This document shows positions 19,160-28,228 of a stretch of DNA of 52,821 nt, one piece after another. Position numbers and translations under genes: made by a program. Numbering within the stretch: the stretch's first letter is position 1; every line of letters starts with the position of its first letter. The DNA is taken from contig JABDCI010000009.1 in NCBI GenBank assembly GCA_013288215.1, positions 1 to 52,821 on the forward strand, given 5' to 3'. Below the pieces are notes generated by a model. It was not told where the DNA came from and made no database searches. It was given only the letters and a program-made list of their open reading frames with translations. The DNA comes from Verrucomicrobiota bacterium (lineage in GTDB: Bacteria > Verrucomicrobiota > Verrucomicrobiia > JABWAM01).

Positions 19160-20433
19160 GCTCCCTTGCCGTTCTTCGCCCGCTCGAAGGAGTGGAAACC
19201 ATGGCCCAGAGCCAATGGACCTCCACTCTTCGAAAGCAAGGGCATCGAGTCCATATTCATAATCTGAGGACACCGAATGTCGACCCGCGTGCCAATCTCA
19301 ACCAACTTGTCGCCGAAGTTCTGGATCCCAGGCCCGAGATGATTTTCATGGAAGGAGGGGGAGGATTCAACCTTCCGGAGTTTTTTCACCATCGCAAGAT
19401 CCAAGAAGTGCCTGTCGGCGTGTTCTGGTACGACGCCCCGATTCGGCCTTATAGCTGCTTTATCAGCCAACCAGGTTATCGTGATGCGCTGAAGCAGGCC
19501 AATATGACCCATTTCATCTGGGATGGTTTCTGGCGCAAATGGTTCGAGACTCACGTCGGCGTCCCATCCTTGCCCATCCATCTTGCCGCAGACCCGGACG
19601 ATTTTCATCCCCTTCCACGGATCTCAGAATATCGCGATCATGCCGTCTTTGTGGGCACTCTCATCAGCCAAAAGCATATCGAAGCAGAGCGAAAAAAACT
19701 CCATCCCGTCGGACAGCATATCGCCAAGTTCTTCGCCAAAAATATCGACAACGCCATTTACGGGCTCAATCCCTATCAAATCCTGGGCGACACGTTGAAT
19801 GCATTGCCGGAAAAATTGGTCTCGGCACTCGAGATGCTGGGCCACAACAATTCCGAAATCCTTTACCGCCTGAATATTTTTGCCTGGATGATCGGCAAAA
19901 ACGAAGTACGCAAGCGCATTCTCAGGGAGGCGGTGAAGGTGGCGCCCCTTCTCATCTTGAGCGGCAATTTCGAGGAAAACCATGCGTCGGAAACGGAACT
20001 CCAGCAGGTTCTCAAGGCTCCCGAAAAACGACTCGTCGTTCGCGATACGCGAGATTGCAATGTGACAGATCTGAAAAATCTTTACGCCTATGGACGCCTT
20101 CACCTCCAGGCCACCGATCCCCAATCCGTGGAGGGAGGCATTCCCTTCCGGGTTTTTCAGACCACCGCATGCAAGCGTCCGCTCCTCACCGACAAAAAAA
20201 ACGAACTCGGTGAATGCTATGCATTTGGCAGGGAGCTTCTGACCTACCATTCCGAGGTCGATTTCGCCGAGACCCTGGAACACGCGTTCAAGCAAGCCGA
20301 CTTGCTCGAGCAAGTTGCGGAAGCGGGCTACCAGCGTTTTCTCAAAGAGCACACCTGGCAGCATCGCTACCACTACGTGATGTCCGCCATGCGCTCTTCC
20401 TCCAAACCAAAGATGACGAGCACCCAGCTCTGA
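19156..20433 (+). CDS. CgeB-like glycosyltransferase, paralog A
   Basis: HFIWDGFWRKWFE, SLPIHLAADPDDF, LHLQATDPQSVEGGIPFRVFQTTACKRPLLTD, FLKEHTWQHRY. Confidence 0.82.
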   Translation: MSSLAVLRPLEGVETMAQSQWTSTLRKQGHRVHIHNLRTPNVDPRANLNQLVAEVLDPRPEMIFMEGGGGFNLPEFFHHRKIQEVPVGVFWYDAPIRPYSCFISQPGYRDALKQANMTHFIWDGFWRKWFETHVGVPSLPIHLAADPDDFHPLPRISEYRDHAVFVGTLISQKHIEAERKKLHPVGQHIAKFFAKNIDNAIYGLNPYQILGDTLNALPEKLVSALEMLGHNNSEILYRLNIFAWMIGKNEVRKRILREAVKVAPLLILSGNFEENHASETELQQVLKAPEKRLVVRDTRDCNVTDLKNLYAYGRLHLQATDPQSVEGGIPFRVFQTTACKRPLLTDKKNELGECYAFGRELLTYHSEVDFAETLEHAFKQADLLEQVAEAGYQRFLKEHTWQHRYHYVMSAMRSSSKPKMTSTQL

Positions 20434-20439
20434 AGCCTC

Positions 20440-21690
20440 ATGTCGCGCATTTGCATCATGGATGAACGCGAGGAGCGACCGGCGCCTCCTTTTCTGCAGG
20501 ACGCGTTCGAGGCGCTGGGCCATGCCACGACAACCGTTTTTATCGAAGGTCGAAACAACACGGAACTTCGCGGACTTCTGAGCGCCGCGAATGCCGACCT
20601 TTTTGTCGCCATCCAAACGGTCGGCTTCCTCGCTGCTGAAGCACTTGCCGCGCCCGAATTCGCATCCAAGAAGATCGCCGTGCTTTTCTATGACGATCCC
20701 GTTTCCACTTATTTTCTCTTCGGGAGGCGTCATCCTTTTTTCTCGTCCCCTCATGTTCATTTTTTCATCTGGGATGGCTATTGGCTTCGCCTCTTTGAGA
20801 AATTGACCGGCAGGAGTTGTTTTTCAACGCACCTTGCCGCCGAAACAAAACATTTTTCCCCCGGCAAGAAGGACCTCATCCCGCAAGTCCGCGATTGTGT
20901 GGTGTTCCTCGGCAATATTCCGAGCGAGGGCATGCTCCGGAAATTGGAAGGCGGGCTCCCCCCGGCATATCAGCGCGTGGCCGCCGCCGTTCGTTCCCGC
21001 CTCGCCGCGGGTCCGTACGCGATGAATCCTTTTGAATCTTTGGACCTCTGCCTGGCAGAATTACCTCAGGAATCCACCTGCGTGCGCGGCGATATAAAGC
21101 AATATATCGATTCCACCCCGGATTTTTCAAAGCCGCTGGCACCCCACATCCAGCTCCGCCAGTTTGCATGGCAATATGGCAAGCGTGAGACGCGCCTGCG
21201 CGCCATGCGTGCGGCCGTTCAAGCTGCGCCGCTTGCGATCTTGAGCAATTTGAAGGATCCTCAGGCGGCAGGCGAAAAAGAGCTGCGAGATCTTTTGCAA
21301 CCCGGCGCGAAAAAGAATCTTCTCTTCGTCGACACGTCGGAAGCGTCCTATTATCAGCTTGCCCATCTTTACAGCTCCGGACGTTTCCATCTTCAGAGCA
21401 CGGATCCTCAATCCGTCGAAGGCGGCATCCCCTACCGGGTGTTCCAGTGTGCCGCATGCGCCGTTCCCCTGGTTTCCGACGCGAAGAAGGAACTCGCCGA
21501 AATGTTCAAACCGGATCAGGAAATTGTCCTCTACAAAAACGAAGCCGATTTGGGCGTCGTGGTCGAAAAAGCATGGAAAGAACCAGACCGGATGCGCGTC
21601 ATGGGCGAGGCCGCGCACCGGCGGTTTCTCCAGGATCACACATGGACCCATCGCATGCGCGATGTGTTAAACGCGCTTCGACTGGGATAA
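20440..21690 (+). CDS. CgeB-like glycosyltransferase, paralog B
   Basis: FFIWDGYWLRLFE, STHLAAETKHF, FHLQSTDPQSVEGGIPYRVFQCAACAVPLVSD, FLQDHTWTHRM. Confidence 0.82.
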   Translation: MSRICIMDEREERPAPPFLQDAFEALGHATTTVFIEGRNNTELRGLLSAANADLFVAIQTVGFLAAEALAAPEFASKKIAVLFYDDPVSTYFLFGRRHPFFSSPHVHFFIWDGYWLRLFEKLTGRSCFSTHLAAETKHFSPGKKDLIPQVRDCVVFLGNIPSEGMLRKLEGGLPPAYQRVAAAVRSRLAAGPYAMNPFESLDLCLAELPQESTCVRGDIKQYIDSTPDFSKPLAPHIQLRQFAWQYGKRETRLRAMRAAVQAAPLAILSNLKDPQAAGEKELRDLLQPGAKKNLLFVDTSEASYYQLAHLYSSGRFHLQSTDPQSVEGGIPYRVFQCAACAVPLVSDAKKELAEMFKPDQEIVLYKNEADLGVVVEKAWKEPDRMRVMGEAAHRRFLQDHTWTHRMRDVLNALRLG

Positions 21691-22659
21691 AGTTCTTGTG
21701 CCCAGCAGTTCGGAAATCGATTTCCAGAAGCTGAGAATGTCGGATTCCTCACGGGAGCGTGTGTATGTCTTCAGAATGAATTCCGAAGCCTTGCGTCCCT
21801 TGTTACGGATCTCATCCGGATTTGATGCCTGCAGTTGAATCACGTGCTCTACAGTCCGTGCAAATATGATGATGTCGCCGTTGGTGATCGGATAGGAAAA
21901 TTCCGGCAGGAAAAATTCGCGTCCACCCATGCCGTGATACCCCACCACGACCGCCCCGCATGCCATGGCCTCGGCAGGAGGAAGCCCGAAACCTTCCGGA
22001 TGTCCGAAGCTAAGAAAGAGCATCGCTTCCTGCAAAAGCTCGGCAACCTGTTTTTCGTTCTTATTTTCGATGGGAACGAGGTCCCAATCTGCAAGCAACC
22101 CTCGGAATTTCAGGATGTTGATCACCTGAAGCAGATCATGCTCGTTCTTTCTTGGCATGAAGGCAATTTTGCGCCGTTTGCGATCGGAATAGTGAAAAAG
22201 GCTTTCATCAATACCATAGTGAAGCCGGTGCACATTCAGTGCGGGAAAGACGGCTTTCAAATATTCCATGCTGTCCTTGGAAACCGTGATGGCCCCCACC
22301 ACATCACGACTTAAATAAGGCGTATTCAGATCGTTCTTATCCATGGAATATTGCATGAATGTGTAATAGCAATTTTGATTGAAGATGACCTTCGGAATGG
22401 CCGGGCCGAATTGGGAAATGTGAGGTCCGTAAATTTCAGGAACCACAAGAACATTCTGCTCTCCCGGCAGTGTCGAACGATTGTCATGGGCATAAGACAC
22501 GGGTGTTCGATTTTCGAACCATGTGCAGCGAAAACCTTTCTTTTCATGCACGATTTCAGCCCCAATTCCATGCTGATTGAGGAGATCGACATGGTGGTAG
22601 AGCTTGCGGATCCCGCCATGCGGCTGATTGTCATCAATGCAGAGAACGAAAACCTTCAT
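21667..22659 (-). CDS. GT4-like glycosyltransferase
   Basis: MKVFVLCIDDNQPHGGIRKLYHHVDLLNQHGI...MLFLSFGHPEGFGLPPAEAMACGAVVVGYHGMGGREFF. Confidence 0.88.
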   Translation of the reverse strand: MKVFVLCIDDNQPHGGIRKLYHHVDLLNQHGIGAEIVHEKKGFRCTWFENRTPVSYAHDNRSTLPGEQNVLVVPEIYGPHISQFGPAIPKVIFNQNCYYTFMQYSMDKNDLNTPYLSRDVVGAITVSKDSMEYLKAVFPALNVHRLHYGIDESLFHYSDRKRRKIAFMPRKNEHDLLQVINILKFRGLLADWDLVPIENKNEKQVAELLQEAMLFLSFGHPEGFGLPPAEAMACGAVVVGYHGMGGREFFLPEFSYPITNGDIIIFARTVEHVIQLQASNPDEIRNKGRKASEFILKTYTRSREESDILSFWKSISELLGTRTLSQSKRV

Positions 22660-23795
22660 GCTCCCTCCTTGCGGCAGAGATGTTTGACCAGTTCCTGATA
22701 AAGAATTTCCCATGCAAGGCCATTTCGATTCAAATTGCGATTTTTAAAAACGTATTCAAACTGCAATTTCGTCGTGTGCCCGCGAAAAACAGGATCGAGA
22801 ATCAACGATTCGAGCTTTTCGGTCCAGGATTCTTCCGTGTTCTCGGCGAGAACAACGGGCTCATCGCTGTAAGGATAGACGTTGCTCGCTATCGTCGCGG
22901 TCTTCGTCGCGGCATATTGATAAAACTTCACACCTGAGCGGCAACGGTTCCAACGCGCGTCGCGAATGGGGCAAATGCCGATATCGAGATCCAGGTTTGT
23001 CAGATAAGCCGGAAAATCCGCATAGGAAACCGCCGGCACGAGCGCGCACTCAATTCCCTCGGCATGCTTCATGAATTCGACCTGCGCGCGGTGATAACTA
23101 TCCTGAAGTTCTTCGGGTTGAATGGAATATTTCGCGATCATCTCGGCGTTGCTGATGAATTCCAGGAAGTCAGGAAACAAGCCAAAGAGGATGAACTCGA
23201 AATGATGCTTTTGTTGGAGTTTGCGAATGACGGATGCGACGATGGGAAAATCCGACAAGTGCGTGATGCCCGCCGTCCATCCGATTCTGAGCTTTTGGCT
23301 ATGCCGCGGACGCGGTTTGTATATTTCGAAATCGATCATGTTCGGAAGAACAAAAATTCTTGGATGATGCTCGGAAAGGACCTGCTGCAGCTCCCTGCCC
23401 GTGACCGTGAGAACATGCGCCATGCCGATCAATTTGACGAAATAATTCCATTCGGGGCAGTTCCTCACGTGCGGATTGGAATCCGGGATCTCGTTGTAAT
23501 AATCGTCAAAATCGTAAATGATCAATTTCTTCGTTTCATTACAGTGCGCAACCATTCTCTCGAAGACCTCAAATCTGGGCGGCGAGATATCCACATTTGA
23601 AATCAAAAAAATATCGCATTGATCGACCAATTTTTCAGGAGTCATTTCCTGGCCATGGGCGGCAAGCAGCTTTTCCACGGAAAGAATCGTATGACCGCGT
23701 TTACGCAGGACACCCATCGGTTCGAGAACACGGATGTATTTGGACGCGTCGGGATGCTCGGGTTGGAAACAGAGAATGCGCAAGGGCGGATTCAT
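22656..23795 (-). CDS. Glycosyltransferase (GT-B type)
   Basis: MNPPLRILCFQPEHPDASKYIRVLEPMGVLRKRGH...LRIGWTAGITHLSDF...LDIGICPIRDARWNRCRSGVKFYQYAATKTATIASNVYPY. Confidence 0.82.
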   Translation of the reverse strand: MNPPLRILCFQPEHPDASKYIRVLEPMGVLRKRGHTILSVEKLLAAHGQEMTPEKLVDQCDIFLISNVDISPPRFEVFERMVAHCNETKKLIIYDFDDYYNEIPDSNPHVRNCPEWNYFVKLIGMAHVLTVTGRELQQVLSEHHPRIFVLPNMIDFEIYKPRPRHSQKLRIGWTAGITHLSDFPIVASVIRKLQQKHHFEFILFGLFPDFLEFISNAEMIAKYSIQPEELQDSYHRAQVEFMKHAEGIECALVPAVSYADFPAYLTNLDLDIGICPIRDARWNRCRSGVKFYQYAATKTATIASNVYPYSDEPVVLAENTEESWTEKLESLILDPVFRGHTTKLQFEYVFKNRNLNRNGLAWEILYQELVKHLCRKEGA

Positions 23796-25045
23796 GATGC
23801 GGGAATGGTCACCGCATTTGCAAGTGCCTGAAAGCGGTGTTTCCATGTGTGTTCACGCAAAAAACGGTTGTAAGCGGCATCGCCAATGTCTTTCCATCGG
23901 GCGCGCTCCTGCAGCGCAACGCTCAATTTTTCGGAAAAATCCTGATCGCTTTCGTAGAAGAGAATTTCGCGGCCCCCTTCAAAAGCTGCCGCCAATTCCG
24001 GCTTGCGATCGGACAGGAGAGGTCGCCCGCTGGCCGCCGTCTCAAAGACGCGAAAGGGAATGCCTCCCTCAACGGACTGGGGATCCGTGGCTTGGAGGTG
24101 CAACCCCCCAATGTGGTAAAGGCATCCCAGCTGGTGAAGTTCGACATGATCCGTGTTGATGAAGTGCACCCGGTGGCGCGACCCTGCGAATTCCCTTGAA
24201 AGCTCGTCAGCCTGGGCAAACGTTTTTTCCGAATGTCCGCTCAGAATCACAAGATCAGCCTGCTGCAGAGCAAGACGCAGGATGCGCAGGCGCACTTCCC
24301 GTTTGCCGAATAACCATGCAAGGCGATTCAACACGATCCCTTGCCCGATATCCTGCCGGAAATGATCGACCGCAACCTTGCATTTGAACGTGAGTTCATG
24401 ATAAGCCCGCTCCATCGCCTCATAGGGAAGGAGCGCATAGGCACCCGTTTGAATGATCTGCGCCGTGCGTTCGATGAAGGATCGACAAAAAACGGGCAGC
24501 GCGGAAACTTCGTTCAGAATGGAGGCAAGGCTTGGAATGTTTCCAATAAAAACGACCGTATTCTCGTAACCTTTGAAACGTGTCGCATCCTGTGGAAAGT
24601 AGTCAATCTCATCCGCTGCAAGGTGAATGGGAAGCGAAGAAACCTGGAGTTTCGATTCGAACTGGTTCCGCCAGTAACCGTCCCATACATATGTTTGGAG
24701 CCGATGCTCTTTCCCGAGACGACGATGCTCCTCCGTATAGCGATGAATGGCATACGTGCGTTGAAAATCATCAAACCAGAGGGAGGCTTTTGGGATGTGG
24801 CGGAAGCGCTCCTGCATGAGCGCCTTTGCGCATGGAAGAACCCAATCCATGGTCCAGACGATCAGATCGGGAGCACTTTCCTCGATATCGCGCATGAGAT
24901 CCTCAAAAGGTCTCTGCTGTCCGTTTGGATCGCGAAGCCAGGCAACCTTCGGGGTCCAGCCAGACCTCACGGCGCCGAGACGAAAACCGCGAGTGACATG
25001 CCGTTCGGTATGGTACGCATCCTCGATGAACAGAACGGTCCCCAT
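23792..25045 (-). CDS. CgeB-like glycosyltransferase, paralog C
   Basis: Start MGTVLFIEDAYHTERHVTRGFRLG; TYVWDGYWRNQFE, SLPIHLAADEIDYF, LHLQATDPQSVEGGIPFRVFETAASGRPLLSD, FLREHTWKHRF. Confidence 0.82.
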   Translation of the reverse strand: MGTVLFIEDAYHTERHVTRGFRLGAVRSGWTPKVAWLRDPNGQQRPFEDLMRDIEESAPDLIVWTMDWVLPCAKALMQERFRHIPKASLWFDDFQRTYAIHRYTEEHRRLGKEHRLQTYVWDGYWRNQFESKLQVSSLPIHLAADEIDYFPQDATRFKGYENTVVFIGNIPSLASILNEVSALPVFCRSFIERTAQIIQTGAYALLPYEAMERAYHELTFKCKVAVDHFRQDIGQGIVLNRLAWLFGKREVRLRILRLALQQADLVILSGHSEKTFAQADELSREFAGSRHRVHFINTDHVELHQLGCLYHIGGLHLQATDPQSVEGGIPFRVFETAASGRPLLSDRKPELAAAFEGGREILFYESDQDFSEKLSVALQERARWKDIGDAAYNRFLREHTWKHRFQALANAVTIPAS

Positions 25046-25123
25046 GTGATGAGGCAGAATAACCCTTCGACATCTAAACGGCAAACCTTTCGATACCGAC
25101 GGCAAACCCGCTGGGCAGCACCT

Positions 25124-25573
25124 TCAACCTACGACGGGTTCGTTGAGATTGAGCTGCTGCGCGTTTGAAACGCCCGGGCGGCTTTGGACAGAAATTTCCT
25201 TCCAGGCGTCACGCAGTTCACACACCATATGGATAATCCGCATGATGACGGACGGGTCTTTGGTGCTATTGATTTGCCGCAGCGTCACATTGAAGAAGTC
25301 GTAGAGACTGTCGAGCTGACGCGCGACCGCCTGTCCTTGTTCCAGATCGAGGCACGCCTGCAGTTCGGTGACGATGTTCTGGGCGCGAATCAGGTTATTG
25401 TTAATTGTCTCGAAACGAGCCTGGGGATTCACTTCGAAAAAACCATCATGCGCCGCGCTCAGGAAACGAATGATTCCATCATACAATAAGGTGACCAATT
25501 GAATGGGCGAAGCCGACATCACTTGACTTGCGAGATATGGATTTGCGGGTGAAGTGTGGTAGGATGCGCTCAT
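25124..25573 (-). CDS. fliS: Flagellar export chaperone FliS
   Basis: NPYLASQVMSASPIQLVTLLYDGIIRFLSAA...NNLIRAQNIVTELQACLDLEQGQAVARQLDSLYDF. Confidence 0.92.
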   Translation of the reverse strand: MSASYHTSPANPYLASQVMSASPIQLVTLLYDGIIRFLSAAHDGFFEVNPQARFETINNNLIRAQNIVTELQACLDLEQGQAVARQLDSLYDFFNVTLRQINSTKDPSVIMRIIHMVCELRDAWKEISVQSRPGVSNAQQLNLNEPVVG

Positions 25574-25590
25574 AAGAGTTGGAGTCGAAA

Positions 25591-26229
25591 TTAGGCGTTT
25601 GAGCACGCGTGCAGCGAATCTGCAACCGTTTGTGCGAGCGTCTCGTGCTGTTTCAGCCAAGCGACGATACGAAGCTCCAAAGTATCGGAAAATTGCACGA
25701 CATCTTGCGATTCCAAGGCCCGGCGCGAGGTTTCGACAGCCTCCTGGATCTCCTGGATGCGGTCCGCCAGGGAGTTCTCCTCAAACGAAGCGGCGATGGA
25801 AGGTGCGAGCGGTTTCATGAATACGAATTTCGGAATGAAACCGACGGTCGATTTCAAATTTTCGAGCACGGCGCGCCATTTATCAAACGTTTCGCGAGGC
25901 GTCTGAATGAGGCAGTCGGTCGAGAGCACGGCGACTTCCCTTGCGAGGTTGCGTGCTTCAGCAGCCTGCTGGTCCAGCGCGCTCTTTAAAAGTTCTTCCA
26001 CGAGGCAGGAGCTTACCTCGATCCGGCGTGCCTGACGCAGAAACTGAACGGCAGGCGGCGTCGAGCAATTCACCTCGATCCCGTCCACGTGAACGGCGCG
26101 TATCGCACGTCCTTTCTCTTGCAGGTGGGTCGAGCAAAAACGGCAAAATGATTCAAAATTTTCAGAAATGGAAAGCTCGTTGAAAATCAGGGGCATTCCG
26201 TCGATAAACAAATCCGTAGTCGAGTTCAT
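25591..26229 (-). CDS. Hypothetical protein in the fliD-fliS operon
   Basis: 212 aa ORF co-oriented between fliD and fliS; helical, charged; no family recognised. Confidence 0.65.
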   Translation of the reverse strand: MNSTTDLFIDGMPLIFNELSISENFESFCRFCSTHLQEKGRAIRAVHVDGIEVNCSTPPAVQFLRQARRIEVSSCLVEELLKSALDQQAAEARNLAREVAVLSTDCLIQTPRETFDKWRAVLENLKSTVGFIPKFVFMKPLAPSIAASFEENSLADRIQEIQEAVETSRRALESQDVVQFSDTLELRIVAWLKQHETLAQTVADSLHACSNA

Positions 26230-26300
26230 AGTTATGTTATCGGTCGCTGAAGTATTATCTTAATGAAGACTTGTCTTACGAAGAAAGAAAAGCAGGGTGA

Positions 26301-28088
26301 TCATGCACCGGAACCCGAGGTGTTTGTGGTCGGATTCGTGGCACTCGAGGGCAGGCTTGTCGACCCTGACAATAAGCTCGTAATACTGGAGTTTATGGCT
26401 GCAGCTTGCTCCATGGCCGTGAACTCTGTGATGAGACGATTCTGGTCACTCGTAATCTGGTTGTTTAGATTGGTAATCGAGTCAGTGAGTCCTTGTGACT
26501 TGGTCGTATCGTTCGCCAGGCGGGTCGGGAACGATCCCACCGTAGGGTCAAGTTGCGTATTCAGAAACGTGTTGACCGTGTTCATGATTCCGCTGGTAGA
26601 ATTGGTGAACATGGAGATGACATCGTTCAAATTGGTTGCGAGCGCTGAACTCAGAGCCGATGAGTCACTGATCGTGAGGAGATTATTGGCGCTGTCGGAT
26701 GTGATGCCTAGATCCGCGAGCATGCGATAAGTTCCCGTGCCCGGCGCAGCGTTCACGAGAGTGCGAAGGCTGGTCGGCAACGACGTCACCAGTGAATCAT
26801 TGGAAAGAATGTATCTCGGATCCGTAGGGTCAGCTCCGGTGGGAGGTGTACCGGTGTAACTTGTAATGACATTCTGAAGCGAATTATATTGGTTGACGAA
26901 AGCAGTCACAGCCGACTGGATGGTGGTTGAGTCGACACCCACCGAGAGTGTGAATGTGGAGTTTGCCTGGTTTGCGTTAATGGTCACTCCGTTGATTCCA
27001 CTTTCCACGTCGTTGATGGTCAAATCGGGGCTGACGCGCGTGACACCATTGTCCACCGTAAACTTGGTATCCGTGCCCGCTGTGACTTGCGAAGTGGACG
27101 AAGTCAACTTCATCGAGCTCGCGAAGTTGCTGGTGCCATCAGCGACTGTAATACCGGTGCTCCCCGTCACCTTCGAGGTCAACACGATGCGATCCTCAAC
27201 ACTGTCGTACGAGGCATAGACATTCGCATTCGAAGCGGTGATGCGATCCAGTACATTCTGCAGCGTATCCACGGTCGGATCGACGGAGATCGAAACGCCG
27301 TTCACCGTGAACGTACCAGCTGTAAGACTCGAATAGGCGCCGATTCGACTGGCCGCGGTGTTCATGACCTGCGTCGTATCGATGTTCCCCACGGAAGTGA
27401 GACTTGTGACACTATTGGTGCCGTTGGTGTAGAGACGAGATCGGGAAAGGAAGTTGCTCGTATCCGCGCTGGAGCCAAGCACCAGATTACCGCTCGCGGC
27501 AGACAGTGTGATCGTATCCGTTGCCGCGTTATAGGTACCCGTAACGTTGCCACTTGTCGCGGTATTGATTTGCGCCAAAGTCGACGTGAGCGTATCGGAG
27601 GAGCCGATCGTGATGGTTTGACCATTCACCGTGAACGTGCCGAGCGTCAATGAAGTGCCGTAACTGTCATTGGCCGTGAGCAAATCACCCGCCGTGATCG
27701 TGTTCGAAATCTTCTGCCCCGCAGGCCCAAGTGAAGTTCCACTCTGCAGGTTCCCCGCGGAAGCCAGCGAAGAAATGGCGATGGTATACGTGCTTTTCGC
27801 TGCACTGGAGGTGGCGGTGGCGGTGGCAATCGCCGAATTAGACGTCGTCGCAACATTCGAATTAAAAAACGCGGGATCACTCAGATTCGTAAGCGTGTTT
27901 TGAAGATTCGTAAGGGAGGTCTGAATAGCCGAAACGGCAGAATCCTGGGCCGAAAGAACCGTTTGCTGTTGCTGTAAGTGGGTGACGGGAATCTGCTCGA
28001 CAGCAATGATCTTCGAAATGAGCGCGTTCGTGTCGATTCCCGATGCCAAACCTGCTAATTGAATTTGACCTATTCCAGTTGCAGACAT
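26301..28088 (-). CDS. fliD: Flagellar filament cap protein FliD
   Basis: GLASGIDTNALISKIIAVEQIPVTHLQQQQTVLSAQDSAVSAIQTSL; GINGVTINANQANSTFTLSV; C-terminal VNTFLNTQLDPTVGSFPTRL...LNNQITSDQNRL. Confidence 0.95.
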   Translation of the reverse strand: MSATGIGQIQLAGLASGIDTNALISKIIAVEQIPVTHLQQQQTVLSAQDSAVSAIQTSLTNLQNTLTNLSDPAFFNSNVATTSNSAIATATATSSAAKSTYTIAISSLASAGNLQSGTSLGPAGQKISNTITAGDLLTANDSYGTSLTLGTFTVNGQTITIGSSDTLTSTLAQINTATSGNVTGTYNAATDTITLSAASGNLVLGSSADTSNFLSRSRLYTNGTNSVTSLTSVGNIDTTQVMNTAASRIGAYSSLTAGTFTVNGVSISVDPTVDTLQNVLDRITASNANVYASYDSVEDRIVLTSKVTGSTGITVADGTSNFASSMKLTSSTSQVTAGTDTKFTVDNGVTRVSPDLTINDVESGINGVTINANQANSTFTLSVGVDSTTIQSAVTAFVNQYNSLQNVITSYTGTPPTGADPTDPRYILSNDSLVTSLPTSLRTLVNAAPGTGTYRMLADLGITSDSANNLLTISDSSALSSALATNLNDVISMFTNSTSGIMNTVNTFLNTQLDPTVGSFPTRLANDTTKSQGLTDSITNLNNQITSDQNRLITEFTAMEQAAAINSSITSLLSGSTSLPSSATNPTTNTSGSGA

Positions 28089-28148
28089 AACTCGGTGGGG
28101 CTTATTGCCGTTTGAGGAGAGTCCTGGTCAGGAGTTTCCTTACTTATT

Positions 28149-28175
28149 TTATCGTCAAAAAAAGTGTCGACTTGA
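28149..28175 (-). promoter_or_regulatory. Sigma-28 (FliA)-type promoter of fliD
   Basis: Minus strand TCAAGTCG-N11-GACGATAA vs consensus TAAAGTTT-N11-GCCGATAA; 61 nt upstream of the fliD ATG. Confidence 0.7.
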
Positions 28176-28228
28176 GCTTTTTTTCCTTTGCTCTTGTGAT
28201 CACGAACCCAGTCAGCTTATGAAGAAGT

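Noticed and set aside
19624-20760. 378-aa minus-strand ORF
   Set aside because: Shadow of CgeB-like paralogs A and B.
24341-25168. 275-aa plus-strand ORF
   Set aside because: Shadow of paralog C; no family signature.
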